Position numbers and translations under genes: made by a program. DNA of 64,000 nt, taken from contig NZ_BMJP01000001.1 of the NCBI RefSeq assembly GCF_014643515.1, positions 310,001 to 374,000 of the forward strand, in the 5' to 3' direction. Under the pieces are notes generated by a model. It was not told the origin of the DNA, made no database searches, and saw only the letters and a program-made list of their open reading frames with translations. This DNA comes from Sphingomonas prati (GTDB lineage: Bacteria > Pseudomonadota > Alphaproteobacteria > Sphingomonadales > Sphingomonadaceae). The number at the start of each line of letters is the position of its first letter. The stretch's first letter is position 1. This document shows, in pieces, positions 17,668-26,145 of the stretch.

Positions 17668-17881
17668 GGGTCGGTATGTAGGGCGCAAAGGAGTGGTGCC
17701 CAACACCCAATGTCGCCGTTGTAAGCCAAGCGACCGAAGCGCCCGCCGAGCTGAGGAAGGCGCTAGACAGGACGGCGATTTTCGGCTTTTCCGATTCCCC
17801 CGGACCGGCAAAGCAACCACACGCCGGACATTGCCGCGGGATGAAGTGTCAAAAACAAGAAAAACAACGAGGATGCCGAAC

Positions 17882-18076
17882 ATGTCTTTCATCAAGATGA
17901 AGCTCGTCGACGAAGACCGGTACCGGACCTATAATCTCAACCAAGTTTTATGGTGGGAAGGGTTTGGCGATGAAGTGGAGATCACTTTCACTGGTACAGG
18001 ACCAATTCGCGTACGGGTTTCGCACTACGAGATGGAGATGCTAACCAACTCGCTACCTCGGACGGTCGGCGAGTAA
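17882..18076 (+). CDS. small 64-residue protein of unknown function, lower G+C than its neighbours
   Basis: The frame begins at ATG 17882 with a GAGG ribosome site 9 bases upstream; ATG 17873 would add three residues. A hairpin terminator follows at 18088-18119. The sequence (FIKMKLVDEDRYRTYNLNQV, then EVEITFTGTGPIRVRVSHYE) predicts four or five beta-strands and no signal peptide. It loosely resembles very small beta-barrel proteins such as FlbD in layout, but I would not assign it. Codon use includes several AT-rich codons (ttt, tta, aat), and the gene looks nearer 50 percent G+C than the roughly 68 percent around it, so recent acquisition is possible. The 214 bp upstream hold no other gene. 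Confidence 0.65.
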   Translation: MSFIKMKLVDEDRYRTYNLNQVLWWEGFGDEVEITFTGTGPIRVRVSHYEMEMLTNSLPRTVGE

Positions 18077-18087
18077 GCTTAAGGACG

Positions 18088-18119
18088 CCGGCGAGTCAGT
18101 CCGTAGAAAGGCTCGCCGG
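18088..18119 (+). terminator. terminator-like hairpin after the small 64-residue gene
   Basis: CCGGCGAG (18088-18095) pairs with CTCGCCGG (18112-18119). A T-rich stretch (ATTTGGCTTTATTG) follows, 12 bases beyond the stop codon of the small gene. The following bases to 18302 contain only AT-rich patches and no gene I can support. Confidence 0.6.
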
Positions 18120-18302
18120 ATTTGGCTTTATTGTTGATAGTCTAAAATACCACGCCCTTTTCCGCGTCGATCGCAGTCGCGCGGCCGGATAGGAATGGAC
18201 GGGCGGCGCGGCGCGTAGGTCGCAATCTTCCGGTCCGGTCGCATCCCTATCCCAAAATATCATCGACTTTCGCGCTGCAGATAAGCTAAAAACAAGTCGG
18301 AT

Positions 18303-18833
18303 CTACTCGGTCGTCGCAGGCCTCGCGTCCACCTTCCGACGTGCCGCGACATAGTCGACGATCGCCTTGCCGCTGGCGTTGAGGAGCGAATAGCTGCGGG
18401 AGTCGCGGATCCAGTCGGGGCGGGTTGCGGCGCCGCCGTAGAGGGTGTCGTAGACCAAAGTGACCGCCAGGAAGAGCAACGTCGCGCCGATCAGGCCCTT
18501 GAGCGCGCCGAAGCCGAAGCCGAGCAGGCGGTCGAGCGGGCCAAGGACCGATTGTCGGGTGCGGCGGCCGAGCGCGCGGGCGACGAGTTTGCCGCCGGCG
18601 AACACGACGAGGAAGAGCAGCGCGAAGGCCAGAACGGAGGCCCCGGCGCGCGTCCCGACCGGGCCGACGAGCAGCTCGGCCAGTGCGGCGTGGAAGAATT
18701 TCAGCGCCAGGATCGCGGCAACCCAGGCGAACAGCGAGAGCACTTCGGTCACGAACCCGCGCAGGATACCGAGCATCGCGCCGCCGCCGACGAGCAGGAT
18801 CACGACGATATCGAGGGCGGTGAGCGCTGGCAT
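18303..18833 (-). CDS. cvpA: CvpA family membrane protein
   Basis: A 176-residue inner-membrane protein with four helices and the family pattern LTALDIVVILLVGGGAMLG, then RGFVTEVLSLFAWVAA, then a GFGFGALKGLIGATLL loop. CvpA proteins are linked to colicin V production and envelope stress tolerance; their biochemical role is not settled. The ATG at 18833 matches the normal N-terminus; an upstream in-frame ATG would overlap radA. It lies 10 bp downstream of radA on the same strand and is probably cotranscribed. Confidence 0.85.
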   Translation of the reverse strand: MPALTALDIVVILLVGGGAMLGILRGFVTEVLSLFAWVAAILALKFFHAALAELLVGPVGTRAGASVLAFALLFLVVFAGGKLVARALGRRTRQSVLGPLDRLLGFGFGALKGLIGATLLFLAVTLVYDTLYGGAATRPDWIRDSRSYSLLNASGKAIVDYVAARRKVDARPATTE

Positions 18834-18843
18834 GCGCCTACCG

Positions 18844-20217
18844 CTAACCCCGACCCAGCAGCCGGTCAACGAGCGCGGCAAGCGTCGAGTAGCCGCGCAT
18901 GGACAGGCCGGAGGGCGCCTCCGCCAGCGATGCGGGCACGAGCGCCTGCGTGAAACCGAGCTTGGCGGCCTCCTTCAGCCGCAGGCCGCCGTGAGCCACG
19001 GGGCGGACCTCGCCGGAGAGCGACACCTCGCCGAACGCGACCATTTCGGACGGGATCGGCTGTTCGGCCAGCGCCGAGACCAGGGCCGCGGCCACGGCCA
19101 GATCGGCGGCGGGATCGATCACGCGGTAGCCGCCCGCGATGTTGAGATAGACCTCAGCGGTCGAGAAACTGAGCCCGCAGCGCGCCTCCAGCACGGCGAG
19201 GATCATGGCGAGCCGCCCCGAATCCCAGCCTACGACCGCACGGCGCGGCGTGGCGCCGGAGGCGAGCCGCACGACGAGCGCCTGGATCTCGACCAGCACG
19301 GGGCGCGTGCCCTCCATCGCCGGGAACACCGCGGCGCCGGACACCGATTCGCCGCGCGTCGTGAGGAACAGCGCGGACGGGTTCGACACCTCGTCGAGCC
19401 CGGCTTCGGCCATCGCGAACACGCCGATCTCGTCGGTGCCGCCGAAGCGGTTCTTGATGGCGCGCAGAATGCGGTACTGGTGGCTGCGCTCGCCTTCGAA
19501 CGACAGCACGGTGTCGACCATATGTTCGAGCACGCGCGGGCCGGCGATCGATCCGTCCTTCGTCACATGGCCGACCAGCACGAGCGCGCAGCCGCTTTCC
19601 TTGGCGTAGCGGACCAGTTCGTGGGCGGAGGCGCGGACCTGGCTGACCGTGCCGGGTGCGCCTTCGATCAGGTCGCTGTGCATCGTCTGGATCGAATCGA
19701 TGACCAGCATGTCGGGCGCCTCGGCGCGTTCCAGCGTGGTCAGGATATCGCGGACCGAGGTGGCCGCGCCGAGCTGCACCGGCGCGTTGCCGCAGCCGAG
19801 CCGGCGGGCGCGGAGCCGGACCTGATCGGCGGCCTCCTCGCCCGAGACATAGGCGACCGACTTGCCGGCCAGCGCAAGTTTCGCCGCGGCCTGGAGGAGT
19901 AAGGTCGATTTGCCGATGCCCGGATCGCCGCCGATCAGCGTCGCGGAGCCGGCCACGAACCCGCCGCCCAGCGCGCGGTCGAACTCGGCGATCCCGGTCG
20001 GCATCCGTTCGGGCAGCGCGACGTCGGTATCGAGCGCGGACATCATGACGAGATTGCCGCCGCCGCGCAGGTTGTGCTTGGCGGAAAACGGCGTCTTGGC
20101 CCCGCCCGCATCCTCGACCAGCGTGTTCCATTGCAGGCAGTCGACGCACTGCCCCTGCCACTTGTTCGCCACCGCCCCGCAGGATTGGCAGACATAACGC
20201 TTCTGCGGCTTGGCCAT
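18844..20217 (-). CDS. radA: DNA repair protein RadA (branch migration helicase)
   Basis: A 457-residue RecA-related protein that processes recombination intermediates. The order of domains is complete: an N-terminal C4 zinc finger (CQSCG and CVDC), a Walker A (GGDPGIGKSTLLLQ), the RadA-specific KNRFG motif (AIKNRFGGTDEIG) and a C-terminal Lon-protease-like domain without the catalytic serine (LNIAGGYRVIDPAADLAVA). An exact GAAC-N7-GAAC SOS box lies 15-29 bases before its start codon, which suggests LexA control. cvpA follows closely. Confidence 0.95.
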   Translation of the reverse strand: MAKPQKRYVCQSCGAVANKWQGQCVDCLQWNTLVEDAGGAKTPFSAKHNLRGGGNLVMMSALDTDVALPERMPTGIAEFDRALGGGFVAGSATLIGGDPGIGKSTLLLQAAAKLALAGKSVAYVSGEEAADQVRLRARRLGCGNAPVQLGAATSVRDILTTLERAEAPDMLVIDSIQTMHSDLIEGAPGTVSQVRASAHELVRYAKESGCALVLVGHVTKDGSIAGPRVLEHMVDTVLSFEGERSHQYRILRAIKNRFGGTDEIGVFAMAEAGLDEVSNPSALFLTTRGESVSGAAVFPAMEGTRPVLVEIQALVVRLASGATPRRAVVGWDSGRLAMILAVLEARCGLSFSTAEVYLNIAGGYRVIDPAADLAVAAALVSALAEQPIPSEMVAFGEVSLSGEVRPVAHGGLRLKEAAKLGFTQALVPASLAEAPSGLSMRGYSTLAALVDRLLGRG

Positions 20218-20231
20218 GGAAACTCCGGTTG

Positions 20232-20246
20232 GAACGAAATGGGAAC
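20232..20246. promoter_or_regulatory. LexA/SOS box in front of radA
   Basis: GAAC-GAAATGG-GAAC matches exactly the alphaproteobacterial LexA consensus (GTTC-N7-GTTC on the radA strand). It sits between the radA start codon and the predicted -10 box, touching the latter, a position typical of repression. Confidence 0.6.
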
Positions 20247-20273
20247 GTAGCGGGGAATGGAGCGGGTTTCCAG
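20245..20273 (-). promoter_or_regulatory. probable radA promoter
   Basis: On the minus strand CTGGAA (20268-20273), 17 bp and CTACGT (20245-20250) form a weak promoter; the SOS box overlaps its -10 end. The same CTACxT -10 type recurs in front of uvrD and trpF. Confidence 0.4.
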
Positions 20274-20340
20274 TCCTGACCGTGTTCCCCCTTGCGTGGG
20301 ACCACTTTCGCTGAGGCACGCGGCGTGCCACCTTGCCGCC

Positions 20341-22602
20341 ATGCGGGAGAAGGAACTGAGGCTGGCGCTGGTCTGCTACGGCGGGATCAGCCTGGCGGTG
20401 TACATGCACGGCATCACGCGCGAGATCTGGCATCTCGCCCGCGCCAGCCGGGCCTATCATGCGGGCGAGGCGGCGGGTGGCGCGAGCGAGGCGGTCTACC
20501 GCGACCTGATCGGCGAGATCGAGGCGGCGACCGGCACCCGGTTACGCGTGCTGGTCGATATCGTGGCGGGGGCGAGCGCGGGCGGGATCAATGGGATCTT
20601 CCTCAGCCAGGCGATCGCGACGGGGCAGTCGCTCGATCCGCTGACCGACCTGTGGCTGAACAATGCCGATGTCGACCGGCTGATGGCGGACGACCGGCCG
20701 GCGGGCGCGATATCGAAGCGGCTGTCGCGGCTCTGGGCGTCGCCGCTCGCGCGCTATGCCGCCGGGCGCACGGCGACCGAGGCGCTCGATCCGGCGGTGC
20801 AGGCGGAGGTCCGCGCGAAGCTGACCCAGTTCGTGCAGGCGCGGTGGTTCGCGCCGCCGTTCGGGGGCGCGCGGTTCACGACTTTGCTGCTCGATGCGAT
20901 GGGGGCGATGGCGGGCACGGGCGACGGGCGGTCACTGCTGCCCGACGGGCACCCGCTCGACCTGTTCGTAACGGTCACCGATTTTCGCGGGCATCCGGAG
21001 CGTCTGACGCTGCATTCGCCGCCGGAGATTGTCGAGACGGAGCATCGCCTTACGCTGGCTTTCTCGACGCGCGATGAAGGTGATGCGGCGCTCGGCGAGA
21101 TCCCGGCTCTGGTGTTCGCGGGGCGCGCGACGGCGAGCTTTCCGGGAGCGTTCCCGCCGTTCACGGTGGGCGAGCTGGACGCGGTGCTGGCGGAGCGTGG
21201 GCAGGACTGGCCGGGGCGTGGGGCGTTCCTGACGCGTGCGTTGCCGCGGCTGGCGGCGATCGATGCGGTCGAGAGCGCGGTGCTGATCGACGGATCGGTG
21301 CTGAGCAATGCGCCGTTCCGCCCGGCGATCGAGGCGCTGCGCAACCGGCCGGCGGCGCGGGAGGTGGACCGGCGCTTCGTCTATATCGATCCGAAGCCCA
21401 ACATCCGCTCGGTGCACATGACCGGCGGCGACGGGATCGAGCCGCCGGGCTTCTTCCAGACCATCCTGGGCGCGATGTCCGACATTCCGCGCGAACAGCC
21501 GATCCGCGACAATCTCGAAGCGATCGCGGCGCGGTCCGCCCGGATCGCGGATGCCGCGGCGACGATCGCAGCTGTCCGCCCGGAGGTGGAGGCCGCGATC
21601 GACGATGCGTTGGGCGGCACGATATTCCTGACGCGGCCGACGCCGGCGCGGATCGCGGGGTGGCGGGCGAAGGCGAACATGCTGGCGGTGAAGCGCGCGG
21701 GGTTCACCTTTGCTGGCTACGGCCATCTGAAGCTGGCGTCGGTGATCGACCGGCTGGCGACGTTGTTCGCGGAGGGTGGCGCGCAGGATCGCGATGCCGT
21801 GCGCGCAGCGCTGTGGGTGCATGTCCGCGCGGTCGGGATCGCCGGGCCGGGCGCGGACGATGCGGCGTTCGTCCAGTTCATGCGCGCGCACGACCTGGAG
21901 TTCCGTGTGCGGCGGCTGCGGTTCGTGGCGGAACAGGTGCCCGACGTGCCGCCGCCCGGTTGCCCAGCGGACCTGATCGAGGCGATGCGCAGCGCGTTGT
22001 TCGCGGCGCTTGCTCCGTATCTGGATCAGCGCGCGCCAAAGCTGCGCGACATGGCGGACGTGCTGGACGATCCCGCCGCGGCGTTGGCGGCGCTGGCCGA
22101 GGCAACCGACCTGCGCGCGATCGACGACCGGGCCGATGCCACGCTGTGCGCGGCGCTGTTGCCCCTGCCACGGCCCGAGCGACGGCGTATCCTGCTCGCC
22201 TATCTTGGTTTCCCGTTCTACGATATCGCCACGCTGCCGCTGTTGCGCGGCGACCACCGCGACGAGTTCAACCCGGTGAAGGTCGACCGGATCGCCCCCG
22301 ATGACGCGAGTGCGATCCGCGCCGGCGGGGCGGAGGCGACGCTGAAGGGGATCGCGTTCAACAGTTTCGGCGCGTTCTTCAGCCGGGCGTGGCGCGAGAA
22401 CGACTATCTGTGGGGGCGGCTGCACGGGATCGACCGGCTGGTCGACATCCTGATCTCCACGCTGCCGGCCGGCACGACGTTGCCGCCGGGGCATGTCGCA
22501 ATGCTCAAGACGCGGGCGTTTCGCGCTGTGCTGGCGGAAGAGCGCGGGCGGTTGACGGCAATCCCCGAACTGTTCGCGACGCTGGAGCGCGAGATCGGGT
22601 GA
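20341..22602 (+). CDS. patatin-like phospholipase-related protein
   Basis: A 753-residue protein of the long patatin-related type. The N-terminal patatin fold shows the oxyanion glycine-rich start VCYGGISLAVYMHGITREIW, the nucleophile elbow GASAGGINGIF (GxSxG) and the partner aspartate in IDGSVLSNAPF. Both catalytic residues are therefore present and a lipid acyl hydrolase activity is plausible. The C-terminal half is helical and of unknown role (DUF3376-like). It is transcribed divergently from radA. No good ribosome site is visible before the ATG at 20341. A longer frame upstream lacks the family's normal start. Confidence 0.85.
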   Translation: MREKELRLALVCYGGISLAVYMHGITREIWHLARASRAYHAGEAAGGASEAVYRDLIGEIEAATGTRLRVLVDIVAGASAGGINGIFLSQAIATGQSLDPLTDLWLNNADVDRLMADDRPAGAISKRLSRLWASPLARYAAGRTATEALDPAVQAEVRAKLTQFVQARWFAPPFGGARFTTLLLDAMGAMAGTGDGRSLLPDGHPLDLFVTVTDFRGHPERLTLHSPPEIVETEHRLTLAFSTRDEGDAALGEIPALVFAGRATASFPGAFPPFTVGELDAVLAERGQDWPGRGAFLTRALPRLAAIDAVESAVLIDGSVLSNAPFRPAIEALRNRPAAREVDRRFVYIDPKPNIRSVHMTGGDGIEPPGFFQTILGAMSDIPREQPIRDNLEAIAARSARIADAAATIAAVRPEVEAAIDDALGGTIFLTRPTPARIAGWRAKANMLAVKRAGFTFAGYGHLKLASVIDRLATLFAEGGAQDRDAVRAALWVHVRAVGIAGPGADDAAFVQFMRAHDLEFRVRRLRFVAEQVPDVPPPGCPADLIEAMRSALFAALAPYLDQRAPKLRDMADVLDDPAAALAALAEATDLRAIDDRADATLCAALLPLPRPERRRILLAYLGFPFYDIATLPLLRGDHRDEFNPVKVDRIAPDDASAIRAGGAEATLKGIAFNSFGAFFSRAWRENDYLWGRLHGIDRLVDILISTLPAGTTLPPGHVAMLKTRAFRAVLAEERGRLTAIPELFATLEREIG

Positions 22603-22681
22603 AGATGCCACCTCTTGCGCGCCCTCTTGCTCTGGGGCGGCATCGCCGTAGAAGAAGCGGCATGACGCGGAGGGCGATGCC

Positions 22682-23047
22682 ATGCAATTCCTGAGAACCC
22701 TGTTCTGGGTGGTGCTCGCGGTGATCGCGGTGATCTTCGCCACGAAGAACTGGACGACTTCGCAGGTGAACCTGTGGGGCGGCATCGTGGCGGACGTGAA
22801 GCTGCCGGTGCTGCTGCTGATCGCGTACCTGATCGGCGTGGTGCCGCCGACGATCCTGTACCATGCCAGCCGCTGGCACCTGCGCCGCCGGCTGGACGCC
22901 GCGGAACGGACGATCGCCGAACTGCGCCCGGCGGCGGCGACACCCGCCGCGACGCGCGAGCCGCTGTTTCCCGATCCGGACCCGATCGATCCGCCGATGC
23001 CGACCGCCTACTCCCCGCCCCCGCTCGCATCGGGTCCATCGGCATGA
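22682..23047 (+). CDS. LapA-like (DUF1049) inner-membrane protein
   Basis: A 121-residue protein with two N-terminal hydrophobic helices (LFWVVLAVIAVIFATKNW and LPVLLLIAYLIGVVPPTIL) joined by a QVNLW loop, then a basic region, a short coiled coil (RRRLDAAERTIAELR) and a Pro-rich tail. This is the LapA/DUF1049 architecture; in E. coli LapA works with LapB in lipopolysaccharide assembly control. Its stop overlaps the pyrF start in an ATGA. Confidence 0.8.
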   Translation: MQFLRTLFWVVLAVIAVIFATKNWTTSQVNLWGGIVADVKLPVLLLIAYLIGVVPPTILYHASRWHLRRRLDAAERTIAELRPAAATPAATREPLFPDPDPIDPPMPTAYSPPPLASGPSA

Positions 23048-23718
23048 GCGGCTGCATCTATGTCGCGCTCGACACGACCGACCTTGTCCGTGCCAAGACA
23101 ATCGCGACGAAGGTCCGCAACCATGTCGGCGGGATCAAGCTCGGCCTCGAATTCTTCATGGCGAACGGCCAGGCCGGGGTGCGCGAGATGGCGGCGCTGG
23201 GCCTGCCGGTGTTCCTCGACCTGAAGCTGCACGATATTCCGAACACGGTGGCCAAGGCGATCCAGGCGCTCCGCCCGCTCGATCCCGCGATCCTGACGGT
23301 CCACGCCGCGGGCGGCCGCGCGATGATGGAGGATGCGAAGGCCGCCGCCCCGCCGGGGACGAAGGTGGTCGCGGTGACCGTGCTGACCTCGCTCGACGGC
23401 AGCGACCTGGCCGCGATCGGCGTGCCGGACGATCCGCATGCGCAGGTCGCACGGCTGGCGAACCTGGCGCGCGAGGCCGGGATCGACGGCATCGTATGTT
23501 CCGGCGCGGAAGTGGCGGCGGCGAAGAAGGCCTGGCCGCAGGGGTTCTTCGTCGTGCCGGGCGTGCGGCCCGCGGGTGGCGATGCGGGCGACCAGAAACG
23601 CATGATGACGCCGGCCGCGGCACGCCGCGCAGGCGCGTCGATCCTGGTGATCGGCCGGCCGATCACCGCCGCCGAGGACCCGGACGCCGCGGCGCGGGCG
23701 ATCGAGGCGACGCTTTAG
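23044..23718 (+). CDS. pyrF: orotidine 5'-phosphate decarboxylase
   Basis: This 224-residue TIM-barrel enzyme makes UMP from OMP in the last step of pyrimidine synthesis. The catalytic motif FLDLKLHDIPNTV (Asp-Lys-x-x-Asp) is intact, as are the early VALDTTD and the phosphate-binding PGVRP and ILVIGRPIT near the end. It is translationally coupled to the LapA-like gene. A type A inverted repeat 22 bases downstream separates it from the convergent fusion gene. Confidence 0.95.
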   Translation: MSGCIYVALDTTDLVRAKTIATKVRNHVGGIKLGLEFFMANGQAGVREMAALGLPVFLDLKLHDIPNTVAKAIQALRPLDPAILTVHAAGGRAMMEDAKAAAPPGTKVVAVTVLTSLDGSDLAAIGVPDDPHAQVARLANLAREAGIDGIVCSGAEVAAAKKAWPQGFFVVPGVRPAGGDAGDQKRMMTPAAARRAGASILVIGRPITAAEDPDAAARAIEATL

Positions 23719-23740
23719 GCGCGGCTGCCTGGTCCCGGTT

Positions 23741-23803
23741 CCGTTTTGGTTCGAGCCTTTCGAGAACATGACGCAAGGTTCTCGACAGGCTCGAAGCAAA
23801 CGA
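23741..23803. repeat. family A intergenic inverted repeat
   Basis: One GGTTCGAGCCTTTCGAGAAC-like arm and its inverted partner GGTTCTCGACAGGCTCGAAG sit between the convergent pyrF and QuiC1-like genes. It is one of five loci of this family in the window. It can fold into a long hairpin and may act as a bidirectional terminator. Confidence 0.85.
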
Positions 23804-23826
23804 GGGGGCTCGCGCGGCCGCGTCCC

Positions 23827-25692
23827 TCAGTCCATCACAGCCTCCACGCGAAAACGGTTCTGCGCGGCGAGGCGGATTGGGGCGTTGGGGGCGCCGTAGC
23901 CGTCATAGCCGCCAGTCCGTTCGACATATTCGAAGAAGAATGTCTTGGCGAAGGCGCGGCTGTAGATCTGCCGGAACCGCGCGCCGGGGCCTTCCTCGTC
24001 CAGGAGCATGTCGTGGTCCCGCATCGCTGCGACGGCGGCGGGGTCGAGCCCGAAGCGGTCGACCGCGTCGTCATGATAGTTTTGCGGTACCGGGAGCCGC
24101 GCCAGCCCGTGGTCGGCCAGCGCCTGCGCTGCCACGTCCATATCACGCACGCGCATGGCGACATGCTGGAACCCGGCCCCGAACGACTGGCTGAGGAACC
24201 GCGCGGACAGCGCGTCGCGCGCGTCGGTGCTGTTCAGCGTGATGCGGAAACTGCCCGAGGCGTTCTGGATCGCCTGGCTCTGGACCAGGCCGTTCGGGTC
24301 GATCACGTCCTGCGCGCCCGCGCCGTGAACGTCGAACAGCGCGCGCCAGTAGAGCTGCCACGACAGGAACTCGTCGTTCGGTACGGTTGCGGCGAGATGG
24401 TCGAACGCGGTCACGCCGATGTCGGGCGCCGCGGCCACCCGGTCGTCCACCGCGTCGAACTCGTCGATCCAGATCGTCCGGGCGGCTTCCACGTCGAGCA
24501 CATAGACCAGGGTACCCGCCACGCCGCGCAGCGCGGGCATCGTGCGGATGTCGCTGACATGCCGCGCGACGCCCAGTGCATCGGCGCGCGCCATCGTCGC
24601 CGCGCCGTCCGCCACCACGAGCCCCATCGCGCAGATCGCGGTGCCATGCGTCGTGCGGTAGGCCGCCGCGAACCCGCCCTCCTCGTAATTCAGCACCATG
24701 TCAGCCGAACCGCAGCGCCAATGTTCGACGGCCTTGCTGCGGTGGCGGCCGGCGCAGGCGAAGCCGGCCGATTGCAGCATCGCGGTGATCGGGTCGCGGT
24801 CGTCCGGTGCCACCGCGACCTCGACGAACGCGATCCTTTCGATCTGCGCCCGGGCGGGCATCGCGGGCGCCTCGCCGATCGCCCGGCGCGCGCCGTCGCG
24901 GAGCGCATCGAGCGAGCGGACGCCATCGCGCGCCACCATTGCGGCGGAATTGGCGCGGAACCGGTCGTTGAAGATCTCCAGGCTCAGCGGGCCGTCGTAG
25001 CCGAGCCGCAGAATCTCGGCGACATAATCGGTCAGGTCCATGCCGCCCTGCCCCGGCAGGCACCGGAAATGGCGGCTCCAGTACAGGTGCCCCATGTCAA
25101 GCAGCGGCGCGTCGGCGAGTTGCACGAACACCAGCTTTTCCGGCCGGATCGCGCGGATCGACACGCTGGGGATGCCGCGCGAAAGCGAATGGAAGCTGTC
25201 GAGCAGGATGCCGATGCGCGGATGATCGACCGCATCGACAATCTCCCACGCGACGCGGTGGTCGTTGACGTGCCGACCCCACGCCAGCGCCTCATACCCC
25301 ACGGTAATGCGGTGCGCATCGGCCAGGTCGCCCAGCTCGCGCAGGTCGGCGACGATCCGGTCGCGGTCCGGCAGGGCATGGGGCGAGCAGTTGGAGCAGA
25401 GGAGGATCCGGTCGCAGCCCAGTTCGCGCATCACGCCGAACTTCTGGGCGATGCGGGTGAAGGCGCGCGCTCGGTAGGGTTCGGGCATCCCTTCCAGGTC
25501 GCGGAATGGCTGGTAGAGCACGCAGGCGAGGCCGAGTTCGTCGAGTAGCGCCTTCACCTCCGCCGTCGTCATCGCTGACGCCAGGAAGTCGGTGTCGAAA
25601 ATCTCGACCCCGCCGAACCCGGCCGCCGCCGCCGCCCGTAGCTTGTCCTCTAGCGTCCCGCTGAGCGACACGGTGGCGATCGCGTTCATCAT
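23827..25692 (-). CDS. QuiC1-like fusion: 3-dehydroshikimate dehydratase domain plus HPPD-like dioxygenase domain
   Basis: A 621-residue two-domain protein. Residues 1-270 form a sugar-isomerase-like TIM barrel with metal-ligand candidates in GYEALAWG, LLDSFHSL and SLEIFNDRF, as in QuiC/AsbF dehydroshikimate dehydratases that make protocatechuate. Residues 285-620 are a two-module glyoxalase/HPPD-like domain keeping a His-His-Glu triad (AFDHLAATV, FQHVAMRV, FFFEYVER). Pseudomonas QuiC1 has the same architecture. No quinate or protocatechuate genes are nearby, so it stands alone. The ATG at 25692 is chosen; 25689 is equally possible. Confidence 0.82.
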   Translation of the reverse strand: MMNAIATVSLSGTLEDKLRAAAAAGFGGVEIFDTDFLASAMTTAEVKALLDELGLACVLYQPFRDLEGMPEPYRARAFTRIAQKFGVMRELGCDRILLCSNCSPHALPDRDRIVADLRELGDLADAHRITVGYEALAWGRHVNDHRVAWEIVDAVDHPRIGILLDSFHSLSRGIPSVSIRAIRPEKLVFVQLADAPLLDMGHLYWSRHFRCLPGQGGMDLTDYVAEILRLGYDGPLSLEIFNDRFRANSAAMVARDGVRSLDALRDGARRAIGEAPAMPARAQIERIAFVEVAVAPDDRDPITAMLQSAGFACAGRHRSKAVEHWRCGSADMVLNYEEGGFAAAYRTTHGTAICAMGLVVADGAATMARADALGVARHVSDIRTMPALRGVAGTLVYVLDVEAARTIWIDEFDAVDDRVAAAPDIGVTAFDHLAATVPNDEFLSWQLYWRALFDVHGAGAQDVIDPNGLVQSQAIQNASGSFRITLNSTDARDALSARFLSQSFGAGFQHVAMRVRDMDVAAQALADHGLARLPVPQNYHDDAVDRFGLDPAAVAAMRDHDMLLDEEGPGARFRQIYSRAFAKTFFFEYVERTGGYDGYGAPNAPIRLAAQNRFRVEAVMD

Positions 25693-25774
25693 GATGGCCT
25701 GTCCCGATTGCATGTGGTCTTGCGCGCCTGTTGCTCGCCACAATGCCGGATCTCAGGGGGAAAGCAAGAATGTA

Positions 25775-25790
25775 CGAACTGGTGCGTTCG
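25775..25790. promoter_or_regulatory. possible operator upstream of the QuiC1-like gene
   Basis: CGAAC and GTTCG arms are separated by 6 bp, about 85 bp before the start codon of the fusion gene. The interval 25693-25940 otherwise holds no gene I can support. The assignment as an operator is a guess from position and symmetry. Confidence 0.25.
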
Positions 25791-25940
25791 GGACCAGGCA
25801 AGGTTGTGTATAGGCCCGGACGATCGCCTAACATCACGCATTCAAGGCGAAGCGGCCTCGAAAACGAAAGAGCGCACGGTGAGCCACGTCAACGAACGCA
25901 CTCGGCGATCAGACCGTCGGACGGGTGATGGGAAGAGCGG

Positions 25941-26015
25941 TGGTGACCCCTACGAGAATCGAACTCGTGCTTACGCCGTGAGAGGGCGTCGTCCTAACCG
26001 CTAGACGAAGGGGCC
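25941..26015 (-). tRNA. tRNA-Glu (CTC)
   Basis: The minus strand folds into a complete 75-nt tRNA. The acceptor arm is GGCCCCT/AGGGGTC with A and an encoded CCA, the D-loop contains TAGCGGTTAGGA, the anticodon stem is ACGCC/GGCGT, and the T-loop is GTTCGATTC. The anticodon loop at 25978-25984 reads CTCTCAC, giving anticodon CTC (glutamate). It lies between the QuiC1-like gene and trpF. Confidence 0.97.
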
Positions 26016-26109
26016 GTTCCGGTGGTCGCTCCTATGAAGCGGCGCCGCGTCCGTCAAGTGTTTCCGGGACTGGGCGGGCCGATGCATCCTCATCAATCGC
26101 ACGCGGGGG

Positions 26110-26145
26110 CTGACAAAGCGCACCGACATTCCCTACCTGCGGTTC
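26110..26145 (+). promoter_or_regulatory. probable trp operon promoter, giving a leaderless trpF mRNA
   Basis: CTGACA (26110-26115), 17 bp and CTACCT (26133-26138) precede the trpF ATG at 26146. The predicted start point falls at or next to the ATG, and no Shine-Dalgarno is present. No leader peptide rich in tryptophan codons is visible, so classic trp attenuation is unlikely here. Confidence 0.45.

Noticed and set aside
17240-17710. N-terminal extension of the Kef-type antiporter
   Set aside because: It lies entirely over the NifU-like gene in another frame; the GTG at 17239 gives the normal antiporter start.
18142-18264. A 40-codon minus-strand frame with ATG in the AT-rich gap before cvpA
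   Set aside because: It has no ribosome site and no coding-like composition; I treat the interval as non-coding.
26016-26145. trp leader peptide and attenuator
   Set aside because: No short frame with adjacent Trp codons and no terminator/antiterminator pair is visible, and the predicted start is at the trpF ATG.
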